Source of the DNA: Streptomyces scabiei 87.22
GTDB lineage: Bacteria; Actinomycetota; Actinomycetes; Streptomycetales; Streptomycetaceae
NCBI RefSeq assembly: GCF_000091305.1
Contig: NC_013929.1
Location: 1 to 64,000, forward strand
Length of the DNA: 64,000 nucleotides
Direction: 5' to 3'
Shown here: positions 43,564 to 53,444 of the stretch, one piece after another
Layout: each line of letters starts with the position of its first letter
How positions within the stretch are numbered: the first letter of the stretch is position 1
Translations under genes and position numbers: made by a program
Notes under the pieces: generated by a model
What the model was told of the DNA's origin: nothing
Databases searched by the model: none
Seen by the model: only the letters and a program-made list of their open reading frames with translations

Positions 43564-43799
43564 TAACCGGTCGGCCCGCAGTGGCCTGAGCAACAGACCG
43601 GAGCCCGACTGAACCATGCCTCGATACACCGTCAGGCCCCACCCACCCAACAACGTGACAACGCCCGCAGCGCAGAACCGGCATTTTGTGATCTTGCAGA
43701 CCAGGGCGGGGAGCGTATCCATGTACATCCGTCGGTGAGCTCGCGGGGGCACGGTCCCCGGGGTGGCTGGGGTCTGCTTCTGGGCCGTCCGTGGCCGAG
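43564..43799. other. interval between IS630 and SGNH gene, no gene seen
   Basis: From the IS630 right end to the terminator at 43800 no supported gene or site is seen. It should contain the missing 5' part of the IS1182 gene if the IS630 had simply inserted, but no frame here gives a convincing continuation, which suggests loss of that part. Confidence 0.5.
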
Positions 43800-43844
43800 C
43801 CCGAGCGGGCCGCCCGCGATACCGCGAGCGGCCCGCTGCTCGGG
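43800..43844 (-). terminator. hairpin terminator downstream of the SGNH gene
   Basis: The outer stem CCCGAG (43800-43805) pairs with CTCGGG (43839-43844), and the inner CGGGCCGC (43806-43813) pairs with GCGGCCCG (43828-43835), with a 3-base bulge. It lies 22 bases past the stop of the leftward SGNH hydrolase gene. Confidence 0.7.
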
Positions 43845-43865
43845 TCAGCATGAACTGACTACGCG

Positions 43866-44966
43866 TCAGCCCTCCTCGACCGTACGGCGCCTGCGCGCGA
43901 AGTAGACCGCGGCGGCGCCGGCCGCCACGACCGCGAGACCGGCACCCGCGACTACGGGAGCACTGCTCGACGCGCCCGTCTCGGCGAGATCTCCGTTCGT
44001 CTTCGGGTCGTTCGCCCCCGTGTCCTTGCCGGGCTCGGGCGTGGCCGACTCGCTCGGGGTCGGGGTCGGGGTCGCGCCCGCAGCGGGCGCGTCGTTCCTG
44101 GCGAGCTCCGCCGCGAAGGCGCCCGCGATCACTTTGTGGCCTTCGGCGTTGGGGTGGGGGTCCTTCTTCGTGCACGCCCAGGTCAGCTGGCAGATCTTGG
44201 CCACGTTCGCCGGCACCTCGCCCGCGCCGGGTACGTTCACCTGGGTGGTGAAGTCGTTTGAGGAGAAGGTCCCGGGCAGGTCCGCCACCTTGAAGCCGGT
44301 GGACTTGTAGACCTGGGTGATCCCCGTGTTGGCGGCCTCGAGCAGAGGTGCCGACTCCTTGGCGGCCTGCTGCCCCTCGGCGCCCAGCAACCAGGTCGCC
44401 AGGAACGGGTTGTGGTACGTCGAGCCCACGAACTGGGTGTCCTTCGCGCCCGCTTTGCGCAGCGCGCCGGCGATCTGGGCGAGGTTGGTCGCCATGGTCT
44501 GGCTCCGGCTGTTCAGGCACGCCCCGTCGAGGGTGCCGGCCGGGCTGACGCAGTTGAGCAGGATGTCGTTCGCGCCCACGCTGAGGGTCACATAGGTGAC
44601 CTTGCCGTGGTGCTGGGCCATGGCCTTCAGTGCGGCGTCCAGTTGGGACTTGGCGTTCGGGTAGTCACACTTGCCGCCCTTGAGCAGAGACTCGGTGGTC
44701 TCAGCGGTGCAGCCCAGACGTATGTGCTTCAGCCCGGGAGTGCGCTGCTTGAGCTGCGTGTACAGCTGGTCGGTGTAGGCGACGTCGGTGTCCTTGTCGA
44801 CGTCCGGCTGGTAGCCAGAGGCCAGGGAATCGCCGAGCGAGATGTAGTACGTCGCGTCGTTGCCGTCGGCCGCCTCGTCGGCGGTGGCCAGTCCGGGCGT
44901 GCCCAGCACGATCGTCATGGCAGCGACAGTCAGCCGGGAGCCGACACTCTGAAGGGGTCTCATCAC
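43866..44966 (-). CDS. sortase-anchored secreted SGNH/GDSL hydrolase
   Basis: 366 aa. It has an N-terminal signal peptide (VAAMTIVLGTPGLATADEA), then the SGNH blocks: nucleophile YISLGDSLASGY (Ser about position 46), Gly in LGCTAETTESLL, Asn in TLSVGANDILLNC, and the catalytic Asp-His in KDPHPNAEGHKVI. Cys pairs (RLGCTAE/GGKCDY, LNCVS/GACLN, KICQLTWACTK) suggest disulfides as in Streptomyces SGNH esterases. After a Pro/Thr/Ser stalk the C-terminus has LAETG, a hydrophobic helix (VVAGAGLAVVAAGAAAVYF) and RRRR, a class E-type sortase signal. It is probably a wall-bound lipase or esterase. Confidence 0.92.
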   Translation of the reverse strand: MMRPLQSVGSRLTVAAMTIVLGTPGLATADEAADGNDATYYISLGDSLASGYQPDVDKDTDVAYTDQLYTQLKQRTPGLKHIRLGCTAETTESLLKGGKCDYPNAKSQLDAALKAMAQHHGKVTYVTLSVGANDILLNCVSPAGTLDGACLNSRSQTMATNLAQIAGALRKAGAKDTQFVGSTYHNPFLATWLLGAEGQQAAKESAPLLEAANTGITQVYKSTGFKVADLPGTFSSNDFTTQVNVPGAGEVPANVAKICQLTWACTKKDPHPNAEGHKVIAGAFAAELARNDAPAAGATPTPTPSESATPEPGKDTGANDPKTNGDLAETGASSSAPVVAGAGLAVVAAGAAAVYFARRRRTVEEG

Positions 44967-46144
44967 TTAAGTGTGCACTTTCCAGTTGATGGGGGTGAAT
45001 GCCCGAAGGACGCGGCGTGAAGTGCGGATGGAGGGCAGCGGGAATTCAGCCGCTACGTTTTTCGGGCACCCGAAGAAGGCCTCGATAAAGGCATGGGGGG
45101 CACGCCTCCGTGAGACTGCGGGATCTGCCCGACTTCGCTTCGGAGGTGTGGACATCAACCTAGCAAGAGCGACACCGACTTGGGTATGGGGACCGGTAAA
45201 GGGAAGATCACAATGGCACTCGTAATCAACAGAAGGGCTCGGTCGGCAGGGAATTGGTGACCGGACCCGTTGGTAGCCATTCACTGAGTGATCGACTGAG
45301 GCTGCATTCTCCGCGCGGCAGCACCTCCCACCTGCACGCACTGAACCGCTCCGGGATCAGTTGAGGCTCTACGGGTTGGGCCGGCCGCCGGTTGGAGCTG
45401 GTTGGGCGTAGTAATTGCCCTTGTGTTCGGCGGGCGGGAACGACGCCGGTCGCGGAATGCAGACGCTGAAGGTTAAACCAGCCTGGCTTTTCTGCGGAGT
45501 TGGACAGCACACGGCAGATCTGCTCGACCCCGAACGCCTGTTGAACTCGCCGATGAACGTACGAGCGATTTGACGGCCGGTCGAACTCGGCCGCGAAGAC
45601 AGCCGACGCCGCATCAAGACCGGGCCGCTGCCGTACAACTGGGCGCGGGTCATGCTGGATCGGCGCCGCAGGACCGTCCCCTGGACCTTCGCTCGCGCCC
45701 GCTTGGAGGACGGCGCCGGTGTCTGCACCAGTATCGGGAAGATCCTCGGCAACACCATGATCTTCAAGCCGCTGGCGACCTCCGACAACCCCAACCTGAC
45801 GGCCTACGACGCGGACGGCGGCCGTCCGGGAACAGGGGAAGGGAGCCCATGGGCTCCTGCCGGTGCCGGTAGCCCTCATGGAAGGAACGCAGGCCAGCGC
45901 ATGCCCTGGAGGCGCCAGATCTGGTTCTTCTTGGCGCTGAGGGTGCTGCCAGAGTCGCAGGTCCACTGGTTGCTCAGTGCTCGCGGCTGGGTGGAGACGC
46001 CGGAGACTGCGACGCACTTGCCGCGGTGACGTTGCCGTTGCTGCCGATCAGGATCCTGGCCTTCTTGGCGGTGTTGTCCTTGGGGGCCGGCGGCACGCAG
46101 CTCAACGGTGGCGGCTACGCCACCAGCCTCGCCGGCTAGGGGGT
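44967..46144. other. gene-poor stretch with decayed fragments
   Basis: No intact gene is supported. On the plus strand 45577-45842 one frame reads like protein without a start (RRIKTGPLPYNWARVMLDRR, then GKILGNTMIFKPLATSDNPN), origin unknown. On the minus strand 46030-45876 encodes GKCVAVSGVSTQPRALSNQW and TCDSGSTLSAKKNQIWRLQ, reminiscent of a ricin-type lectin repeat. A frameshifted upstream part (KKARILIGSNGNVTAA) lies at about 46095-46025. These look like remains of a surface or secreted protein gene. From 44967 to 45560 I see nothing. Confidence 0.45.
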
Positions 46145-46420
46145 GTCCGGCGGATCTCGCAGCCGGTCGCCGTGGTTCCATGTTGGGTCACGGTGCCGTG
46201 GAAGACGTAGGCGCGTTTGTCGTAGCGCGTAGCTACGGTCCTGGAGTTTTTGAGCCAGGTTGATCGTGCGCTCGACTTCATTGCGGCTTGTACAGCTGCT
46301 TGTCGAACCCGGTGGGACGGCCGCCGTCGCTGCCGCGGCGACGACGGTTGGCGCGCTGGTCCCTCGGCTCGGGAATGGTGTGCTTGATCTGCCGTCTGCG
46401 CAGGTATCGACCGCCCAGGG
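46145..46420 (-). pseudogene. IS5-family transposase remnant
   Basis: The minus-strand segments RYLRRRQIKHTIPEPRDQRA and GSDGGRPTGFDKQLYK, then in shifted frames RNEVERTIN and TRYDKRAYVFHGTVTQHGTT, are the C-terminal end of a two-frame IS5 transposase. This includes the NxVER catalytic Glu region and the ATRYDK tail. Several frameshifts and an early stop are present, and the N-terminal half is absent. Confidence 0.65.
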
Positions 46421-46684
46421 AGCGGCGGTGAACCAGGAGTTCGGTGGAAGCGCGAGCCCCACCAGCGAATCTGGACTCTCGCTGACCACGTGCCCCGGCG
46501 GCCGTGCCATCAAGTGGTCCGCCGGGGCACGCCCCATACGGGAAATCACCTCACGCGTCCGGTGCGGACCGGGACGTTGCCCGCTCGTCTGCCACGTCGT
46601 CATGGGCGACACGGGGTTTCAGCGCGTCCGGAGCAACGATGGGGTGGGTCGATGCTGTTCAGACCTGGGGGTGCGGGGGCCTAA

Positions 46685-47569
46685 GAGGTCCTAACAAAGG
46701 CGTTGGACGTGTCGGTGGGTGATGAGACAGGTGGCGAGGCCGAGGAAGGCTTCATGGATGTCGTCGCGTCGTTCCCAGCGGATGCGCAGGCGGCGGAAGC
46801 CGTGGAGCCAGGAGAGGGTGCGCTCGACGACCCAGCGGAAGATGCCCAGGCCGGAGCCGTGTGGCTGGCCCCGTTCGGCGATCGCGGGCCGGATGCCGCG
46901 TTTCCGCAACAGTCGCCGGTACTTGTCATGGTCGTAGCCGCGGTCCGCGAAGAGCATGTCCGGCCGTCTCCGCGGCCGCCCGACCGTGCCGGCCACGGGT
47001 GGAATCTTGTCCAGCAGCGGGATCAGCTGAGTGACGTCATTGCGATTGCCGCCGGTCAGCGACACCGCGAGCGGGATGCCCTGCCCGTCGACAAGGACGT
47101 GGTGCTTGCTGCCCGGCCGTGCGCGGTCGACCGGGCTGGGACCGCTTTTGGGCCCCGTCGGGCCGCCCGCACGTGGGAGGAGTCGATCACCGCCCTCGAC
47201 CAGTCCAGCTGCTTCGCCGACCGCAGCTTCTTCAGCAGCACCACGTGCAGCTTCTCCCACACACCGGCCTCGTTCCAGGCGGCCAGGCGCCGCCAGCAGG
47301 TCATGCCCGAGCCGAAGCCCAGCTCCTGGGGCAGGTACTCCCACTGGATGCCCGTGTGCAGCACAAACAGGATCCCGCACAGGGCCTGTCGGTCCGGCAC
47401 CCGCGGCCGGCCCGCCACCAGCTTCGGCCCCGGCTCGGGCAGTAACGGCTCGATGAGCGACCACAGTTCGTCCGACACGATCCACGGCCGCGACTGACGT
47501 TTCCCCACGGCCAGACCAACGACCACCCAAGCCGAAAGTCACTTGATCAACAACTTCTGTTAGGACCTC
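46685..47569 (-). mobile_element. IS5-family element with TAA target duplication
   Basis: The termini GAGGTCCTAACA (46685-46696) and TGTTAGGACCTC (47558-47569) are 12-bp perfect inverted repeats flanked on both sides by TAA (46682-46684, 47570-47572), a TNA-type target duplication as in the IS427 group. The 885-bp element carries a two-frame transposase. A partial relative lies at 54146-54652. Confidence 0.9.
46691..47526 (-). CDS. IS5-family transposase in two frames
   Basis: The first frame from 47526 gives [20 protein letters not shown], then [20 protein letters not shown] (first D). The second frame takes over at [20 protein letters not shown] and continues DMLFADRGYDHDKYRR (second D) and IFRWVVERTLSWLHGFRRLR (E) to the stop at 46691. 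The junction is at GGGCCCAAAAGC (about 47140-47155), a plausible programmed slippery site shared by such elements. All catalytic residues are present. Confidence 0.87.
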
Positions 47570-47588
47570 TAAGTCGAGAGACACCGCG

Positions 47589-48938
47589 TCAGGCGAGCGC
47601 CGAGGCCGAGGTTCCCAGGAAATCCCTGCGCAACGGCATGCCGGACCGGCCGCCACCATCGGTCCTGACCGCCAGCACCTGGTTGACGCCCATCGTGTTG
47701 TTCTCGAACCCGACCGCCGAGGCCGCCATATACAGGCGCCACACCCGCGCCCGCCCGGGCGAGGTCAGCTTGACCGCCTCGTCCCAGTGTGCTTCGAGGT
47801 TGGCCACCCACTCACGTAGCGTGAGGGCATAGTGCTCGCGCAGGGCCTCGACGTCGCGCACCTCGAAGCCCGCCTCCTCCAGCAGCGACGCGGTGGAACC
47901 GACGGGAGCCAGCTCGCCGTCGGGGAAGACGTACCGGTCGATGAAGGGGTCCATTCGGTACTCCCCTTCGTCCCTCAAAGGGCGCCGCGCTATCTGGTGG
48001 TTGAGCAACCGCCCGCCGGGCTTCAGCAGCCGGTGCAGGATGTCCGCGTACGCGCGGTAGCGCTTCTTGCCGACGTGCTCGGCCATACCGATCGAGGAGA
48101 TCGCGTCGAAGGGGGAGTCGTCGATCTGCCGGTAGTCCTGCACCCTGATCTCCACCAGGTGCTCAAGCCCCGCCGCGGCGACACGCTCGCGTGCCAATGC
48201 CGCCTGTTCGACCGAGATGGTGACCCCTACGACCTGTACGCCGTAGCGTTCGGCCGCGTGCATGGCCAGCGAGCCCCAGCCGCAGCCCACGTCCAGCAGC
48301 CGCTGTCCCTCGCGCAGGGCGAGCTTGCGGCAGACCAGATCCAGTTTGGCTTCCTGGGCCTGCTCCAGCGTGTCGCCGGAGCCGGAGGACGGGTCGCCCT
48401 GCCAGTAGGCGCAGGAGTAGACGAGTGAGGGGCCCAGCACCAGGGCGTAGAAGTCGTTGCCCACGTCGTAGTGGTGACTGATGGCCGCCTTGTCACGCCG
48501 CATGCTGTGCGCGGGACCGCGACGGCGCACCACCTCTTCGGCGGGCGGAGCCGGCGGGAGCCCCATCCCCGCGAGGCCGAGCGTCCGGCTCACCGTACGC
48601 AGGGTGGCGGGTGTGGTCAGTACGCTCAGCGCTTGGCGGAACGCCGCGGTGCGGCTGCCGGGCTCGTCCCGTTCCCACACCAGCGTCGAGATGCGCTTCA
48701 GCAGCTCGTACAGGTCACCGTCGACTTCCAGATCTCCGGCCACCCAGGCCCGGGCGAGCCCCAGCTCGCCGGGCCGCCACAGCAGACGCCGAAGGGCTTC
48801 GCGGTCACGCAGGACGAAGGCCGGCCCGTCCTCGGGGCCGGCCGTGCTGCCGTCCCAGAGGCGGATTCCCACGGGCAGGGGGAGACCCAGCACCTGTTCA
48901 CTGAAACGAGCCAGAACTGCTGCGGCTGCTTCGGACAT
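47589..48938 (-). CDS. cfa: cyclopropane-fatty-acyl-phospholipid synthase family methyltransferase
   Basis: 449 aa. The N-terminal ~110 residues (VGIRLWDGSTAGPEDGPAFV, LGLARAWVAGDLEVDGDLYE) are the lipid-binding region of the family. The SAM-binding core contains HHYDVGNDFYALVLGP, VYSCAYWQ, LLDVGCGWGSLAMHAAERYG and GVTISVEQAALARERV, then SIGMAEHVGKKRYRAYADIL with the conserved Glu, and FIDRYVFPDGELAPV. It methylenates unsaturated acyl chains of membrane phospholipids, or is a close relative. It sits alone between an IS5 and the sugar locus, with no lipid genes nearby. Frame intact, start ATG 48938. Confidence 0.9.
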   Translation of the reverse strand: MSEAAAAVLARFSEQVLGLPLPVGIRLWDGSTAGPEDGPAFVLRDREALRRLLWRPGELGLARAWVAGDLEVDGDLYELLKRISTLVWERDEPGSRTAAFRQALSVLTTPATLRTVSRTLGLAGMGLPPAPPAEEVVRRRGPAHSMRRDKAAISHHYDVGNDFYALVLGPSLVYSCAYWQGDPSSGSGDTLEQAQEAKLDLVCRKLALREGQRLLDVGCGWGSLAMHAAERYGVQVVGVTISVEQAALARERVAAAGLEHLVEIRVQDYRQIDDSPFDAISSIGMAEHVGKKRYRAYADILHRLLKPGGRLLNHQIARRPLRDEGEYRMDPFIDRYVFPDGELAPVGSTASLLEEAGFEVRDVEALREHYALTLREWVANLEAHWDEAVKLTSPGRARVWRLYMAASAVGFENNTMGVNQVLAVRTDGGGRSGMPLRRDFLGTSASALA

Positions 48939-49344
48939 GTGAATTCTCTCAGTTCAACGCAGGGGCCCGCCCGTCTCGCACCGCGGCTGGGCCTGGCACA
49001 TGGTCACCGCGGCGGCGGTCGGCGCCGTGAGTACAAGCGGACAATGATTGAAAATTAAAGCTACATCCTGTACGAGCAGCTGATGGGGGTATGGCCGGTT
49101 ATCCGGTCCGGGTCACGACAGGCTCCCCACGCCTGGCCGATCCATGACGCCACGGCGACACCAAGAGCGAGGGCTGCGGCTGTCCGAGCAGGACAGCTCG
49201 TGCGGCAACCGCCCGAAGGCCGTCGCGACCGCGGCTCCCCCGCCGGTCGCCGCACAGGCCGTGATCGGACACGTTGTCAGACCCTGGGGCGTGGCCGGCC
49301 GTGCGATGACGGGCAGGTCGTAGCCGCACGGCCGCACCGGTCGT

Positions 49345-49464
49345 CCACTCCCCCACGCCCGCGGCGCGGATGACGACGGTCAGTTGCTCGGGCACCTGCC
49401 GGTGCGCGGCCTCGTACTCCTCGATGCGGTCGGCGCGGACCTTGGTGTGCAGGGCGACCTTCAT
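49345..49464 (-). pseudogene. truncated RhaM-type sugar mutarotase gene
   Basis: ATG 49464 overlaps the end of the aldose dehydrogenase gene (ATGA at 49461-49464), so it was the last gene of the operon. The first 40 codons are clear L-rhamnose/L-fucose mutarotase-family sequence (KVALHTKVRADRIEEYEAAH, then VPEQLTVVIRAAGVGEW). The expected continuation with the Trp/Arg-rich core and catalytic His is absent: after EWTT the frame becomes unrelated. The 3' half has been lost by deletion at about 49345. The remaining stretch 48939-49344 shows no gene I can support. Confidence 0.68.
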
Positions 49465-50489
49465 GACGGCTCCTCCGACGGCATGGCTTCCCCGGTCGGC
49501 GCGGCTGCGGGGACAGGAGTGTCCGGGGCCAGCAGGCCCTCGGCGCGCAGCTCGTCCCACAGGGCGGCCGGAATCGGGCGCCGCAGCTGCTCCACCGTGT
49601 CACGCACCTCGTGGGAGGAGCGCGCCCCGGTCAGGACGCTCGCGACCGCGGAATGGCCGAACGGGAAGCGCAGCGCGGCGGCACGCAGTGGCACGTCATG
49701 GCGTTCGCAGACCGCGAGGAGTCGTAGCGCCCGGTCGAGGACCGGCTGCGGAGCGGGGGCGTAGTCGTACGTGGCGCCTGGCCGGGGGGCCGTCAGCAAC
49801 CCTGAGTTGAACACCCCGCCGATGACGACACTCCGGCCTCGAGCGGCTGCCTCCGGGAGCAGTTCGGTGAGCGAGTCCTGTTCCAGGAGGGTGTAGCGGC
49901 CGGCCAGCAGCACCATGTCGATGTCTGTCTCACGCAGGAACCGGGCGGGCAGGGCGGACTGGTTCATGCCGACGCCGATCGCTCCGATCACGCCTTCGGC
50001 GCGCAGCCGCTCCAGCGCCGGGTACGCCTCGCGCAACGCCTGGTCGGCGTGTCCGTCCGGGTCGTGCAGCAGGGCCACGTCGACGCGGTCGAGGCCGAGA
50101 CGTTCCAGGCTGGCCTCCAGGGAGCGCAGCACTCCGTCGGCGCTGAAGTCCCAGACGCGGCGGTGGGTGGCCGGGACGGCGAAGCCGTTGGCGAGGTCGT
50201 CGCCGGCGCCTTCCTCCCGGCCCGGCACGAGGAGCCGTCCGACCTTGGTGGACAGGGTGTAGGTGTCACGGGGACGGTCGCGCAGCGCGGCGCCGAGCCG
50301 CCGCTCCGACAGACCGAGACCGTAGTGGGGCGCGGTGTCGAAGGTGCGGACACCGACGTCCCAGGCCGCCTCCACCGCGGCATGGGCGGCCTCATCCGTG
50401 ACCGGATGGAGAAGGTTGCCGAGGGCGGCACAGCCCAGCGCCAGTTCCGAGACCGGTACGGCGCTGCCGCCCAGCGTGGTGGTCCTCAC
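49461..50489 (-). CDS. aldo/keto reductase, probable L-fucose (D-threo-aldose) 1-dehydrogenase
   Basis: 342 aa from GTG 50489, in GTGA overlap with the SDR gene. Family blocks: VSELALGCAALGNLLHPVTD, VRTFDTAPHYGLGLSERRLG (catalytic Asp and Tyr), TLSTKVGRLLVPG (Lys), VDVALLHDPDGHAD (His), and the NAD(P) site SSHEVRDTV at the C-terminal side. These match D-threo-aldose/L-fucose dehydrogenases that oxidise L-fucose to the lactone. The surrounding fuconate dehydratase, SDR and FAH genes support this substrate. No lactonase is encoded in the operon, so hydrolysis of the lactone may be spontaneous or encoded elsewhere. Confidence 0.82.
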   Translation of the reverse strand: MRTTTLGGSAVPVSELALGCAALGNLLHPVTDEAAHAAVEAAWDVGVRTFDTAPHYGLGLSERRLGAALRDRPRDTYTLSTKVGRLLVPGREEGAGDDLANGFAVPATHRRVWDFSADGVLRSLEASLERLGLDRVDVALLHDPDGHADQALREAYPALERLRAEGVIGAIGVGMNQSALPARFLRETDIDMVLLAGRYTLLEQDSLTELLPEAAARGRSVVIGGVFNSGLLTAPRPGATYDYAPAPQPVLDRALRLLAVCERHDVPLRAAALRFPFGHSAVASVLTGARSSHEVRDTVEQLRRPIPAALWDELRAEGLLAPDTPVPAAAPTGEAMPSEEPS

Positions 50490-51244
50490 GACCGGTCCAC
50501 CGGGCGCAGCCGCAATCCCTGCATACCGCCGTCCACCGCGAGCGAGGTGCCGGTGACGGACGCCGCGGCCGGACTCGCCAGGTAGACGATCGCGGCCGCC
50601 ACCTCGTCGGCGGTGACCAGGCGGCCCATGGGCTGACGGGCGTTGAGTGCGGCCCGCTCGCCCTCGGGGTCGTCGGCTGCGTCGAGGAGCCGGCCGACCC
50701 AGGGGGTGTCGGCGGTTCCGGGGTTGACGCAGTTGACGCGGATGCCCTCGCGGACGTGGTCGGCGGCCATGGCGAGAGTCAGTGAGCGGACCGCGCCCTT
50801 GCTGGCGCAGTACAGGGCGCGCTGCGGCAGTCCCGCGGTGGCGCCTATCGAGCACGTGTTGACGACCGCCGCGTGCGCGGAGCGGCGCAGGTGGGGCAGG
50901 GCGGCGCGCGTAGTGCGGACGATGCCGAGGACGTTGACGTCCAGGACCCGGTGCCACTGCTCGTCCGGGTTGTCCTCGATGGTGCCCACCGCGCCGATGC
51001 CCGCGTTGTTCACGAGGATGTCCAGACCGCCGAGCCGTTCGGCGGCCTGTTCCACGGCTGCGCGCACGGAGACGTCGTCGGTGACGTCGGCCTGGAGGCC
51101 GAGCAGCGGTTCACTGACACCGCCCGGGTCTAGGTCGAGCACGGCCACCGACGCGCCCTGGGCCGCCAGTGCGCGGGCCGTGGCGAGCCCGATACCGGAC
51201 GCTCCGCCGGTGACGACGGCCCTGAGCCCGGACAGACCGATCAT
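50486..51244 (-). CDS. SDR, probable 2-keto-3-deoxy-L-fuconate dehydrogenase
   Basis: 252 aa from ATG 51244, overlapping the fuconate dehydratase stop (ATGA). It is a classical short-chain dehydrogenase: cofactor motif TGGASGIG, acidic residue in VAVLDLD (NAD preference), NNAGIG, catalytic Ser in [15 protein letters not shown] (Tyr-x3-Lys), and a [14 protein letters not shown] end. Within the non-phosphorylating L-fucose route this position is filled by 2-keto-3-deoxy-L-fuconate 4-dehydrogenase, which prepares the substrate for the FAH-type hydrolase. The family assignment is firm; the substrate is inferred from neighbours. Confidence 0.85.
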   Translation of the reverse strand: MIGLSGLRAVVTGGASGIGLATARALAAQGASVAVLDLDPGGVSEPLLGLQADVTDDVSVRAAVEQAAERLGGLDILVNNAGIGAVGTIEDNPDEQWHRVLDVNVLGIVRTTRAALPHLRRSAHAAVVNTCSIGATAGLPQRALYCASKGAVRSLTLAMAADHVREGIRVNCVNPGTADTPWVGRLLDAADDPEGERAALNARQPMGRLVTADEVAAAIVYLASPAAASVTGTSLAVDGGMQGLRLRPVDRS

Positions 51245-52596
51245 GCCGCCTCCTTCTGAGCAGCGCGGTCGGCCACCCAGAACGCGCCGTCCGGGTAGCG
51301 GTACTCGGCGATGGATTTCTCCCGCATGGTGGCGGAGAAACCGGGAATGAGCGGCGCGGTGTAGTGGCCGTCGCGCATCACCACGGGAGCGGTGAAGTGC
51401 TCGTGGAGGTGGTCGACGAACTCGATGACCCGGTCGTCCGTTGTTCCGGACAGCGCCAGGTAGTCGAACATCGACAGGTGCTGCACCAGCTCGCACAGAC
51501 CCACACCGCCGGCGTGCGGGCACACCGGCACCCCGAACTTCGCGGCGAGGAGCAGGATCGCGAGGTTCTCGTTGACCCCGCCGACTCGGGCCGCGTCGAT
51601 CTGGAGCACGTCGATGGCGCCGGCCTGGAGGAGCTGCTTGAAGACGATGCGGTTCTGCACGTGCTCGCCGGTGGCGACCTTCACGGGGGCCACCGCCCGC
51701 CGTACGGAGGCGTGGCCGAGGATGTCGTCGGGGCTGGTGGGCTCCTCGATCCAGTACGGGTCGAACTCGGCGAGCGCATTGGTCCACTCGATAGCCTCGT
51801 CCACGTTCCAGCGCTGGTTGGCGTCGATGGCGATGCGTACCCCGTCGCCGACAGCGGCGCGGGCGGTGCGCAGACGCCGGATGTCGTCGTCCAGGTCGGC
51901 GCCGACCTTGAGCTTGATCTGGGTGAAGCCGTCGGCGACGGCCTGCTTGGCCAGCCGGGTGAGCTTTTCGTCGGAGTAGCCGAGCCAGCCCGGTGACGTG
52001 GTGTAGCCGGGGTAGCCGCGCTCCAGCAGGACGGCCTCGCGCTGCGCGAGCCCGGTCCGGCCGTCGCGCAGAAGGGTGAGGGCGTCCTCGGGGGTGAGGG
52101 CGTCTGTGATGTAGCGGAAGTCGACCTGGGAGACCAGCCACTCGGGCTCCGCGTGGGCGAGCAGCCGCCACAGGGGCTGCCCGGCGCGCTTGGAGGCGAG
52201 ATCCCAGACGGCGTTGACGACGGCACCGATGGCCATGTGCATCACGCCCTTCTCGGGGCCGAGCCAGCGCAGCTGACTGTCGCCGATCAGGTCGCGGCTC
52301 AGCGAGCCCGGGTCGGCGCACAGCTCCTGAACCGAGCGGCTCACGACATGGGGTCGCAGAGCGTCGATCGCGGCGACCTGGACATCGTTGCCGCGGCCGA
52401 TGGTGAAGGTGAAGCCGTGGCCTTCGTGGCCGTCGCCGGCGTCGGTGCGCAGTACGACGTAGGCAGCGGAGTAGTCGGGGTCCGGGTTCATCGCGTCCGA
52501 CCCGTCCAGCTCCCGTGAGGTGGGGAAGCGGACGTCGTAGGTGTCGACCGCGGTGATCCGGGCGGAGGTGGTAGTCAAGGGGGTGCTGCCTTTCAC
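51241..52596 (-). CDS. L-fuconate dehydratase (enolase superfamily)
   Basis: 451 aa from GTG 52596, overlapping the FAH stop. Enolase superfamily residues are visible: [15 protein letters not shown] (catalytic Lys in the KxK-like strand), IAIDANQRW (Asp metal ligand), [10 protein letters not shown] (Glu), [10 protein letters not shown] (Glu), and [18 protein letters not shown] (catalytic His). The N-terminal [20 protein letters not shown], with [16 protein letters not shown], is the fuconate dehydratase signature. It converts L-fuconate to 2-keto-3-deoxy-L-fuconate. A second, broken copy starts at 55478. Confidence 0.92.
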   Translation of the reverse strand: MKGSTPLTTTSARITAVDTYDVRFPTSRELDGSDAMNPDPDYSAAYVVLRTDAGDGHEGHGFTFTIGRGNDVQVAAIDALRPHVVSRSVQELCADPGSLSRDLIGDSQLRWLGPEKGVMHMAIGAVVNAVWDLASKRAGQPLWRLLAHAEPEWLVSQVDFRYITDALTPEDALTLLRDGRTGLAQREAVLLERGYPGYTTSPGWLGYSDEKLTRLAKQAVADGFTQIKLKVGADLDDDIRRLRTARAAVGDGVRIAIDANQRWNVDEAIEWTNALAEFDPYWIEEPTSPDDILGHASVRRAVAPVKVATGEHVQNRIVFKQLLQAGAIDVLQIDAARVGGVNENLAILLLAAKFGVPVCPHAGGVGLCELVQHLSMFDYLALSGTTDDRVIEFVDHLHEHFTAPVVMRDGHYTAPLIPGFSATMREKSIAEYRYPDGAFWVADRAAQKEAA

Positions 52597-53444
52597 GCTT
52601 GGGCGAAGGTCTGGCGCTGGCTGCCGAGGCCGTCGACGGAAAGCTCGACGGTGTCGCCGGGGCGCAGGAAGGGAGTGCCGGGAAGCCCCAGAGCCACGCC
52701 CGCGGGTGTACCGGTGTTGATCACGTCACCGGGCTCCAGAACCAAGTACTGGCTCAAGTACGAGACGATGTGGTCGACCCCGAAGATCATCTCGCCGGTG
52801 TGGCCGTTCTGCCGCTTGACGCCGTTGACGCTCAGGCGCAAGCCGAGGTCCTGCGGATCGCCGACCTCGTCGGCGGTCACCAGCCACGGCCCGAGCGGGT
52901 TGAACGTCTCGCAGGACTTGCCCAGGTCCCACTGCGAGGAGTACTCCAGCTGGAACTCCCGCTCCGAGACGTCATGGCTGATCGCATACCCCGCGATCAC
53001 CCCGGCCGCCTCCTCGGGGCCCTCCAGATAGCGGGCCCGCCGTCCGATGACGACCGCCAGCTCGACCTCCCAGTCGGTCTTCACCGAGCCGCGCGGGATC
53101 AGCACCTCGTCGTACGGACCGACGACCGTGCCCGGGTCCTTCATGAAGACCACGGGGCGGGGCGGGATCGCCGCGCCGGTCTCGGCGGCGTGGTCGCGGT
53201 AGTTCAACCCGACGCAGATGATCTTGCCGGGACGCGCGACGGGCGCGCCGATGCGCAGACCGTCCGGGTCGAGCACGGGCAGCTCTCCCGCCTCGACCGC
53301 CGCGCGGGCCCGGTCCACTCCCCCGGAGGCGAGGAAGTCGCCGTCGATGTCAGGGGCCACAGAGGACAGGTCCAGCAGCCGGCCGTCGTCGGTACGGACC
53401 GCGGGACGCTCCTCACCGGGGGCGCCGACTCGAAGCAGTTTCAC
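52593..53444 (-). CDS. FAH-family hydrolase, probable 2,4-diketo-3-deoxy-L-fuconate hydrolase
   Basis: 283 aa from GTG 53444 ([15 protein letters not shown]), behind GGGAG; an ATG at 53462 would give a longer but worse-placed start. FAH-fold blocks: [17 protein letters not shown], metal ligands in [13 protein letters not shown] (Asp, Glu, Glu), [35 protein letters not shown], and [14 protein letters not shown]. In fucose and rhamnose catabolism such enzymes split 2,4-diketo-3-deoxy acids to pyruvate and lactate. It is the promoter-proximal gene of the operon, with operator-like sites about 115-185 bases upstream. Confidence 0.87.
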   Translation of the reverse strand: MKLLRVGAPGEERPAVRTDDGRLLDLSSVAPDIDGDFLASGGVDRARAAVEAGELPVLDPDGLRIGAPVARPGKIICVGLNYRDHAAETGAAIPPRPVVFMKDPGTVVGPYDEVLIPRGSVKTDWEVELAVVIGRRARYLEGPEEAAGVIAGYAISHDVSEREFQLEYSSQWDLGKSCETFNPLGPWLVTADEVGDPQDLGLRLSVNGVKRQNGHTGEMIFGVDHIVSYLSQYLVLEPGDVINTGTPAGVALGLPGTPFLRPGDTVELSVDGLGSQRQTFAQA

